Assembly: GCA_024699855.1 (NCBI GenBank)
Contig: JAMPIQ010000001.1
Coordinates: forward strand, 6,944,001-7,008,000
Direction: 5' to 3'
Source of the DNA: Aphelenchoides besseyi
Taxonomy: Eukaryota > Nematoda > Chromadorea > Rhabditida > Aphelenchoididae
DNA length: 64,000 nucleotides
Within the stretch, counting starts at the first letter, position 1. Each line of letters opens with the position of its first letter. The translations under genes and the position numbers were made by a program. Shown here piece after piece: positions 54,940 through 64,000 of the stretch. Under the pieces are notes generated by a model. The model was given only the letters and a program-made list of their open reading frames with translations, searched no databases and had not been told where the DNA came from.

Positions 54940-57900
54940 TTCATTTCTTCTACGGGTTTTTGTTACTGTAAAAAGTTTTCGAATAAACTTTGACTTGTAC
55001 TTCGTGACAGAGAGCCATTATATCGCATTGGCAATACCAGAGATTGGTTTTATTGTCCGAGAAGAAGAAATTCGCGTTTTACAATCGTACATTATTTCAA
55101 ACGGACTGCTGATTTCCGTTTTGGTCTCCAGAGACAAGACGACTCGTCAGTAGCGACGACGTTTTTGCTATTCCACCACTCAGTTGGACCGCAATGTTTT
55201 ACGCGCAACGGACACGAGCGATGAAAAGCCGTCGAATTGATGAGCGGCACGATTCTGCCCTACTGATAAATGAGATATTTCGTATTCCTCACTTCACGTC
55301 CACGGAAAATTCGCAAGTTTCCGGACGGATGTGAAGACCTAGTAGATTCATTTCGGTCTTCCACTTCACAATAAATCAAAGTGCTTAGATTGAGACCCAA
55401 AAAAGAAAGAAATAGCGAGAATCAGACGTGTACTCAAGTGCCGTAACAAGCTTGTAAACACTTAGCAAACGAATTGAACTTACGATCGAGTTTCATTGTT
55501 GTTGTCGGTTCGGATTCAGTAATGCTGGCTTCAAATTACGGGGTAATGAAATGAACAGTCGAAAAGCCTACCAGTCATCCAATCGTAATCGAAGTTTGCG
55601 GCATTTGATTGTAAACTGACTGCAAACACGGAAATCACATCAATCGAACAACCCACTAACCTTCCATTAGAAATACAGTAAACAAGAAGATAAACGGTAT
55701 TGGAATTGACCTTCCAATACATCGATGCGCATATTTGGGTCGACGTCTCATTACCGACCAAATTGCTGTGATCCCGCTTCTCAGTTTGAGATCAAACAAT
55801 TCGGCCAAATTGCGTGGGCGAAGAAAATTGGAGGCCGACGGCGAAGTTTTACGTCCAACTCTTTAGCCTCAGAACGCATGAAAACAGAAGAATGTTGACG
55901 AGTAGGCGACGATAAGCGTTCGATTTCACTCAACGAGAACGAATCGAAATCGCTGTGCGTACGCTTCAAATGATTGGGATTAGCGGTTCCGATACCGATG
56001 TCAATCGATGTGCTTGTGTATCGACGAAGAGATCATTTGCCTCTCACACGTACGTTTCCGACGGACAAATCGGATTTACTTCATTAGTTGCGGATTAACC
56101 GTATCGTTCAGTGTGTTCGTTCGCCGAACCGATAGTTATTTGAATGTTGCCGTTGCGCAATTGGATTTCAATCTACAGATTGTCGATTGTATTCGAGCCA
56201 CAAGTCGCGAGTTCAAAAACAAAACAAAGCGATTAGAACAGTCAGCTTGTTTTATCGTGTTGACCACAATCTTCAACCGAAACAAAACATTCGGACATAA
56301 GTCTGATGACTTAATTCTAAGTGGCGGTTATCAAGCGTAGTCGATAAAGATCATCAATAGAAATGGTCGGAAATGCGGCTGCGTACGATCTTCAATTGAT
56401 AGCCGAATAGGTGGATTTGGAACAAGATCGTTTGTGATTCATGTCTACCATTCTTTATGGATAAGCAAGTATCTCTTGGATTGATTGGAACACTTTCGAT
56501 TGTTTGTTTGACATCTCAACCTAGACTGTTACCTGAAAAAGATGCCGAAACAAGACAACCGGGCGGAATTACAAGTCAACAATGTGAAAATCTGAACTCT
56601 TAATTGTCTTGAAAGATTAAGATCTTTTTCGTGTGTGTCCGTTTCTTATCGGGTTTCATTACTCATATTGATCAAACAAAACCGAAAATTGGAATTCGAA
56701 AAACGATGAAGAATTTGACGATAATTGAAGAGAGTCTGTGTTCAGAAACTGGCAGTCAAATAGAAGCTCACTACTCAAAAGCGTTCATTTCGGCGCTATT
56801 TTTGGTTGAAAGATCAAGAAGTTAAATGAGCCGAGTAGAATCCTCCGGCTAACGAATACGCGGCATCCTTCCGCCGTTCCTTTGCGCAAAGGAAATCAGC
56901 TCCTCGAAGCGGTGACGCTTATGAAGAACAGAAATTGGATCATCTCCTCCTTTTCCTCATAATTACTTTCAACTCGCGGTTTATGTGGAACGTTGAAGTT
57001 TGCGTTTTTTGATTTTCAGCATCGACGGTTTGTTTGCTTCCGTCGAGTTTTCAGCTGCGTCGTCAAGTCGTTCGATTTCGCGCATCAACGAACTCATTGA
57101 ACGTAGAAGAGCGTGTCCATTTCTGTGCTGAAGATCCGGATTTTGTAGTCAATGGGAAAACGTGTGAATCATCCGCTCACCGAAAACTTCGTCTGAATGG
57201 CCAAACTTCCGGTTCTTGCGATCCGTTTCAAGTGCTTCGGCTCTTCTGTCCACTCGGCCTCTATAGTCCAGCAGATTTTTGCTCGTGGATTGACCAAATG
57301 TTATAATCCGTGTATACGGGTGTTGATGAGCATCAAACTGATCGTCCGATTCGATGTTTTAAGGGTCATTTGGTGCTTCCGCTTTTCTTCGACTTGTCCT
57401 TCAGTTTATGGGGCTCTAGGGACAAAAAACAATTGGGAGATTGAAAAACGACTGAACGTTCCGAAATCAAGAAGACGAATCGGAGGAGTTTGATCGTTCT
57501 TTTTGATTAGCCGAAGAGCGAAAACGTCGAACTTCTTTCAACGGCATGTTCACGGTCTTTCAATTTGCTTTTACTGTTTGTTTTTGCTTTCAATTTCCCG
57601 TTTACGCTTTTGAGCAACAATCCGAACGGTCGTATTGAGCGGCTAATAAGCACGTTTGTCGACTTCAACGGCTTTTCGTGTTGTCAATTGAGTCGTGTCT
57701 TTTGAGCAAACTGTTTCGTACGAATTTTAGTTGGTTTTTTATGCATTAACACGCTTCTCGGATTCGTTGCTTTGAGTTGTAAAACGAGCGATCAAAATGT
57801 TGCCGTTAAGTGTTTTCGTTTTTTTGTTTACCGTTCAGATGCTTCCACTTTCTCATTGATCATCGGGAGTGATTGATAAACATAAGAAATGCGTGTACTC

Positions 57901-59740
57901 ATCGGTCGAGGACACTTGTTTCATGATCGTGAGTCAACAGCCGGTCTTGACCCGTCGGTCGCGTTTATTTGATTTGAGTTTCCGTGAGTTTGCGCCTTTT
58001 GGTTTGGCCGCCGGGTCGATGATACGAGAGGAGGGTGCCATTCGTTTTGTAATTCGATCCACGAGAAACCCAACGGTCGTTTGCGTAGTTGAAAGTCCGG
58101 TTATGGACGTCGAGTGTCTTTTGTTTTTTCTTACACATCTTCATCGTGCATTCGATTGACTGCTGGATCGCCGATCCACTCAGTTTTTCTGGAGTCCGTT
58201 CACTTACCCACTTTACGCAATCCACCGCGTCCATTAGCGCAAAGTTTGCGTTGTATTCCCGTCAGTAATTGGTGCATAGAATCCGAGTGTTTTCATTGCA
58301 CAGTTTGTGAACTTTTGCAAGAACTCGACGATCCTCCGAAGTTATTAGCGCGAAAGGGTCAAATTCCGACTTTGTGGCGCCTATACGAAGGGCGATCATT
58401 GTGCCTCTTAACGTTTCGTGTTCGTCAACGAAAATATTCAACTTTCCGTCTTGTATCGAACCGGTTGTTTAGCCTCTTGGATTTGAGTAATTGGAAACGA
58501 TCTTTTCGCGCATTCGTGTGCCACGATCGTCGCCCTCCGATGATTTTCATCACAATCAAACCAATTTCTTCGTCGTTCCAACTCACTGGAAGTTGATCGA
58601 AAAGTAATTGGTTGAATTGGGTCGGCTGTCCGCCTTTCACTTTCACGCAGCAGGAAACGACAAATCGTATTTTCGATTCCATGCAAATACGAAACAGTCG
58701 ATCAACTCAACGCTTTTTCTAAACGCACTTTCGCGTTCAGTTGTTTTGATCTCGTGTGTGGTCGAACTGATGTCATTCGTTTAATCGAGCCCCTTAGAAC
58801 ATATCATCCTTGGTTTTAATCGAACTGTTAAACAAGAGACTGTGAATGTGACCTATGAAATTTTGCTTTACGAAGAACTGAAAGACACGCGAAGGTCGGA
58901 ATCCGTTCAACTAATCCGTCTTCTTTATGCCCAGGAAATGACCACTTCCGAACTTCAACATTCTTTTCATTTCCTATGGCTCTCGGCCAACTTTCCCACC
59001 AAAATAAACCAAAGATCTTGGGCTCGTTGGAGAGCGGAAATTTGTGGCCTCAAACGGTCGGCCACTCCCACGGTGTTTCCTTTTTGACCCCAAAATGACC
59101 GAACTGCGGTATTACACGCGTGAATTGGTCCACGAATTCGACTCGCCAACTGGTCCCGGGGCACGGGGTTGCTGACACGAGGGTACCCTTCTGCGTTATG
59201 CCCATTAGATGCAGGTGCACAGCGGGCGGGTTATTGGGAAAATTCGAAATTTTTCGTGTCTAATGAGCAGTTTCCTCTTCAGTCAAATCTCCGAATTTAT
59301 TCTTCGTATCTGTTTTGTTTTTACTCAAATGCAGGTGTCCGATTTCACGCGCTCTCCCGACCCTCGCGGCCACACCCGTTGGCCATCGCGACGGTCATTT
59401 TGAGCGGCGGTTGTCCATTCGAGTTTGCTACTTGGCAATTGAATTTAAGTTGAAGAGGTGCGACTGCTGACGTTCCTAATCAAATGAGATGTTCGCATTT
59501 TCTCCGGCCTTTGACCGGTGGTTTTAAGCTTATTTTCGATGATGGACCTCAATTTTCGCACCGTTTCTTCTATTGATCATTATCGCCGTTTGACGTGTTT
59601 TTACTCGTCTTCCGCTCGACTTGTCATCACATTTACTTTTCATTATAATCGCAATTGACCTTCGACTCGTTGAGGTTTCGACTGATGACTTGACGCGATT
59701 TTGTTTCTTTGCATTTTTTATGTTTTTGTTTTAGCCATGT
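54940..59740. other. Mostly unassigned region
   Basis: Many short frames on both strands but no recognised domain. The best candidates are two minus-strand exons at 55673-55761 and 55573-55622. They encode GNETSTQICASMYWKVNSNT and QFTIKCRKLRLRLDD and are joined in frame by an intron ending TGTTTGCAG. A plus-strand Cys-containing frame at 57034-57306 follows a GATTTTCAG acceptor. Neither can be extended into a gene model. The rest shows frequent stops and resembles intergenic or long intronic sequence. Confidence 0.3.
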
Positions 59741-59751
59741 ATTGAGTAGAA

Positions 59752-60404
59752 ATGACGATCATCGAGTTTCCACCAGAACCGGACGTTCATGCGGATCATT
59801 TCAAACTGCAAGGATGGTTGAAGTCCTGTCGTATGTCTGTTGTACATTTGCTAAAAACTCCTTTTAGAGCTTCCAATAAGCAGGAGTGCTCAGCAATCTC
59901 CGGTCAATTGGCGAGATTGTTTTTGTGTTCTACGAACCGACGACTTATCCTTCATCACATATCGAGATGAATACGTAGGTCCGATTAACTGGTATCCTAA
60001 ACAATACGATTAAGGCCGCAAGTTTTATTGCGCCACATTTGCCTGCTCATCGTCTCGATTCGCCGACCCGACCACCTCGTCGTTTACCAATGAGTCCGAT
60101 GATTCGAATTGGCTGCGGAACTCTGCAACATCATCGACCTCTTCATCAAATGGCCATTCAATCAACGTTCACCGGCTGTTTAACTTTGGATCGAATGGCC
60201 GGCAAAAGACACAAACGAGGACGACCGATCTCTCAATCGTTGATTCCGAGCATCTCAACGGCTGCAATTCCAATTCACGCGTTCGGTTCGCTGTCGACGA
60301 TTCGCGGTCAGTTTGAATTCGCTTCTTGTAATGACCGGAAAGCTCGGACTTTAAATTTTCTTGACATTGTGCGAACTAATCGCAGGATCACGCTGTTTCT
60401 TTGA
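59752..60404 (+). CDS. Probable PH-domain-like protein, N-terminal exons
   Basis: The ATG at 59752 starts MTIIEFPPEPDVHADHFKLQ followed by GWLKSC. An intron of about 40 bp (GTATGT...CCTTTTAG) leads in frame to NWRDCFCVLRTDDLSFITY, which has the first two strands of a pleckstrin-homology domain (GWL ... W-x-C-x-CVLR-x-x-x-L). A second 40 bp intron (starting GTAGGT) then opens a frame rich in Pro, Arg and His (PHLPAHRLDSPTRPPRRLPM) that runs to 60404. The PH fold is not completed in this last frame, so further introns or a different third exon are likely. Treat the end as provisional. No orthologue is named. Confidence 0.4.
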
Positions 60405-61098
60405 CACGACAGAAGTTGACACGCGTGTGAAATAGCAATCGGTAGTTGAAAACAAAACAACCTGAAAGTCGATGGGTTCGCTTTTACGATTAAATTTCGA
60501 TTTTATTTGCCTATTAGTCGGCATTTGAACAAAAGTTGAAAGCAAGAAGAGGTAACGAAAAGAACACGAACAGCCGAAAAACGATTCACCGGGGAATACA
60601 AAGCGCGATTTAGACTTTGAGTTTACGATTTCATGGATCAGCAGGAGCCGTCAAAATGAATCTTCAAAATAAGCGATGACTCAAATCGATTAGTTGGTTG
60701 CGCATTTTAAGGCGGTCAATCGACTGAAATCTTCGTGGTTTGTTTACGAGTTAGTTTGATTGATTGGTCGAGATTTCTTGCACGTTAATTGCTGAGAATC
60801 GTTCCAACTCGTTTTACTCGTCATGTCATAGCGAAGTGTTCGAATCAAAACCACAGATTAATCGACTTGTCAGCCACTCGTTGATATCAATTTGGCGTTT
60901 CGTGATTTCCGTTCTTCTGATCGCCGACGATAAACGAGAAAAAAACAATTCGCTACGTCGATTTGCGTTGCAAATACGCAAAGTGTTTGGTTTCAATTAG
61001 CTATTGAAACCCGACCCGATTACTGTACCACTTATACGGTGGACGTCTTTGAATCGTGTTGTCGTGTTTTCGTTCAAATTACTTTGAACTAACTGCAG
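60405..61098. other. Spacer or intron with nothing recognised
   Basis: Stop-rich sequence. It could be the intron linking the PH-like exons to the exon at 61099, but no frame-compatible donor was confirmed. Confidence 0.3.
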
Positions 61099-61587
61099 TT
61101 TGGGATGCTACAAGGCCATGGACTACAACGCTGCAATCAACCTTTTCATGGATCTTCACGTTCGTTATGGAGCACAAAACTGAATTCGCGTTTTCATTAC
61201 GATCCTCAACGCAAATACGATCAAATGTACACGAGCAGTGTTTCCTTGGCGCCATCCGGAGCGACATCTTCGAACAATCGATTTGCTAAGAAACCGGTTT
61301 CTGCAAAAAATCAAATTCGAAATTTGACTCGTCTCCGATTCGCTGCTTCGTGTGACAACGTGGCCGCTTCACGACCGTTAATGGACAAAGATCGACAATC
61401 CACGATGTACGGCGGACGTTTGAGATCTCAACGACTAGCTAGCGTACCATCTGTTTCAAACATACCCACGGATGTTCAGTTCACATCAACCCTTTCACCT
61501 CGCAATCGTCAATGGTCGAGCGGTCGAAGTTACTCGACCTCCGCACTTTCGGCTCCCAAACACGTTCGAATTGTGAAATCAATCGGT
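61099..61587 (+). CDS. Isolated coding exon of a Ser/Arg-rich protein
   Basis: After the acceptor TTTGAACTAACTGCAG a frame of about 163 codons is open up to a GTTAGT donor at 61588. It encodes polar basic sequence such as GATSSNNRFAKKPVSAKNQI, MYGGRLRSQRLASVPSVSNI and RSYSTSALSAPKHVRIVKSI. Length, splice borders and composition support a real exon of a cytoskeletal or signalling protein with a disordered segment. It may belong with the PH-like gene upstream, but this is unproven. Confidence 0.45.
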
Positions 61588-61589
61588 TA

Positions 61590-64000
61590 GTTACTCAGAA
61601 CGTATGTTGCTTAGTTGATCAGCGTGCAAGTAGCCATCTCTAATTGCTCATTTTTTTCTGTACATTCGTCGCGATTATGAGCGAAAATTTCTGGCGCGAA
61701 TAATTTCGGTTGATTACGTTCGCTCGTCGCGGAATTGGATTGCAAGAATACGCTTCCGCTTTGTTTCGCTCCAGCATTCTATTTCTGAGATCTCACTTGT
61801 CATTTAAGATACAAAGACACACCGGTAAGGAACATCGAGCTTCAATGCGACTTTGTGCTTAGAAGCAGTTTTATTGCTCGTGTGTTGGGTTGCGGTTTGA
61901 AGCGACAGTCATAAACACAAAGGAAATTAACCTGAATTCTCTTCTTTCTACTGCTAATTGGAGTCGTAGAACATTCGGCGACTCACCAAATTTCCATAAA
62001 TTACGTTCCCTGCGGTTTCCTTCTTTCAACTTCACGTATAAAGGCGATCGGCGCATTTGCATACTCCAAACTTGTACGATTGAAACTCAACAGTCGAATT
62101 ACGAATACACTACTTATTTCTCTTTGCGAATGTTTCAAAGTTTCGTTTTCACTGACAACTCTCTGCCTTGTAACTTGATCTTTTGGCGATCAGCACTCAG
62201 AACCACACAAACCAACAGTTTGAAACGATTAGGCAGCTCAAATTGCTTGTGAGTAAATAGTTCTTTTATACGCACTTGATGGAATCACTAGACACTCGTT
62301 TCTGATCAATAGCATCAATTTGGTTCTTTCGCTTGAAGATACCAACTGAATAGGTTTATCGGTTTGTCCTTTACGTCACCCCACAATTACAAGTTTATGT
62401 CACTGGGAAACTGAAAACCAAAGCTTTTGCTCCCCAAACACGCCAACAGCTGTTCGATTGCTGTTGCATGAGTTTCATTAGCTTCATGTTAATTATCGTC
62501 AACCTGTGAATTACGCGCTCTCGGCAAATCGAAACTTGTTCTCAATCGAACTTTCCTTTCAATTACACCAAAAGCAACCACCGCGCAATGGGTTTTATAG
62601 TTTGTTTTGACTGATGATTAACAGCAACGGCACATGAAGCGCATTACTCTCACCTGTCAGTCGGATTACCGTATTTCCGTCAGTCGAAACGATGCGAATT
62701 ACGACGAAAAACTTAAATCCCGCTCCAGTTTGGCGTGTGCTTTTAATCTCTTCGTTGTTGAATCAACAGGCGAAGGATTTCCGTTGTTATCGAACAAGCG
62801 ATTTGCGTGGGACAAAATGCGGAAACCGTCCAATCGTTCTGTCGATTTCAAGATCACTTTACGAACTTAAAGTTCAAGCTCCGAGTTCGTAATTTGTCTT
62901 TTAGTTCAATTACAAATTGGTTGAATTCACCGTTTTGTTTGCGTTTTCCTCAAACCGCTAATCGCATCGAGAGAACATTAATATCCTAGGGTTGTTTGCA
63001 TTTGGGATGAATTTTGTGGATTTGACTTCAACGTTACAAGCGAGCAGAATACTCATTTTGGTTTTTGAGACGTCAATTGGATTCTCCAACGTCCACTCAA
63101 CTAGCCAAAACATACGCGACCTTCAGCCTTTGCTTTATGCAAAAATCGTCGGTCAATCAGCAGAAGTGCGAACCCGAAGCTTCTGCCATAAGGAGCAGAT
63201 GTCTTTGGGCGTTCGGAATCTCTTGATTTCCGCTTTTGGTTTTATTTCTCTTGAAGTTTTTACTATGTTTGCGTATATTCACCAAAGTGTTTTGTCTCTT
63301 GAGACGCTTCCGATGATTTCGGGATTTGCATTGAAAATCAAGGCCCTTTTTCCTGAGGTTTGTTGGTGATAACTGTCGTCAAAGTTTGTTTGCTTTTGCA
63401 GTTTTTATCCAAAAGGTTTCGGGACCGTGAATCATGAAATCGTTTTGTCCAACTGTTTAAAGAATACCACCGAGTTTCCCGAACGATTTGAGGAACCAAA
63501 GTCAAACGGTCTGAGCCAAGCACCGGGAACCTCGACGTGTTTAATTGCACGAGTTGCTTGTTTGACATCCGATCAACAGCGTTTGATGAAACTCACGAAG
63601 ATTTTGCGAAGGTCAATCGGCGGCATCAAAAGCCGAAAAGTTGACGATCCGTTTTGCTTATGAATCGAAGAGCCAGATGCTCGATCTAATTTACGGCTCT
63701 CGGGACACGAAGATGATCTCTTTTTGTTTCTACCAGAGGCGATTACACTTTTGGCCAACTCGATGCGAAGGTTTTTTGTTGTCCATTTTGTTTCTTGTTA
63801 AGTGTTGAGAGTCCAGGGAGACAAAGTGATTGTACGTGCGGGGACCCTTGAAACAAGATGGCCGACTGTTTTTGTCCTCAACACACTAATGAGACGGGAA
63901 CTGTTGGCTATTGGTCATGCAAATTCATCGCGTGCTTATGAGTTTTTTGTCCTCGCACTCACCTTAAGATCTGATGGACATTCTCAAGTTTTTCTCGCTA
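61590..64000. other. Unassigned right end of the window
   Basis: Open frames of 60-125 codons occur on both strands (for example 62992-63369 plus, 63573-63758 minus) without motifs or convincing splice borders. This may be a long intron of a gene continuing beyond the window. Confidence 0.3.

Noticed and set aside
1..64000. CRISPR arrays, bacterial operons or ribosomal RNA genes
   Set aside because: No spaced direct-repeat array, polycistronic bacterial organisation or rRNA-like sequence was seen; splice structure shows a eukaryotic genome.
1..64000. tRNA genes
   Set aside because: No segment with convincing A and B box sequences plus cloverleaf pairing was recognised by eye; a covariance-model scan would be decisive.

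Overview
The window reads as compact invertebrate nuclear DNA. Genes sit a few hundred bases apart on both strands and are cut by many tiny GT-AG introns, mostly 38-50 bp, ending in TTTTAG or TTTCAG. This architecture, together with ZYG-9-like TOG, CYK-4-like RhoGAP and RIB-2-like exostosin genes, points to a nematode. That assignment is an inference; another animal with very short introns is possible. Several otherwise intact genes carry single-base indels in homopolymers, so some apparent breaks may be assembly errors.

Layout: 1-4554 holds two head-to-tail copies of a ~2.5 kb terminal-inverted-repeat DNA transposon with a minus-strand transposase-like gene. They abut the 3' two thirds of a VWA8 gene (4661-9298, +), which converges on a RYBP/YAF2 Polycomb adaptor gene (9385-10123, -). 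Next come two TA-flanked CAGGGTG...CACCCTG elements (10431-11339 and 11699-12357), an EXTL3/RIB-2 glycosyltransferase gene (about 12553-15010, +), a WBP4 spliceosome gene (15046-16528, -) and a third related element (17021-17915). The stretch 18.7-25.5 kb is looser. It holds an unrecognised multi-exon gene, a rearranged ABCE1 pseudogene, a small membrane-protein gene and a 0.15 kb direct repeat 4.7 kb apart.

The gene-rich half continues with a RACGAP1/CYK-4 gene (25449-27419, -), the C-terminus of a membrane protein, a long gap (28.1-31.9 kb), a ZYG-9/XMAP215 TOG gene (31960-36004, +) with near-identical duplicated TOG exons, and an F-box gene (37831-40079, +). Then follow a coiled-coil gene ending in a mariner-type HTH domain, a dual-specificity phosphatase and a Ly6/ODR-2-like secreted protein, all on the minus strand. 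A large mucin-like gene (about 44593-51770, -) follows. Its intron holds a complete oppositely oriented gene encoding a MADF-like domain, a zinc-knuckle-like motif and a GIY-YIG nuclease domain (48961-51414, +). A leucine-rich-repeat receptor (52716-54938, +) closes the gene-dense part. The last 9 kb is mostly unassigned, with a PH-like gene near 59.75 kb and one isolated coding exon.

The most interesting items are the transposon pair with its unassigned transposase family, the nested MADF/GIY-YIG nuclease gene, the RhoGAP domain lacking its arginine finger, the HTH-bearing hybrid gene, and the conversion-like tract in the TOG gene.
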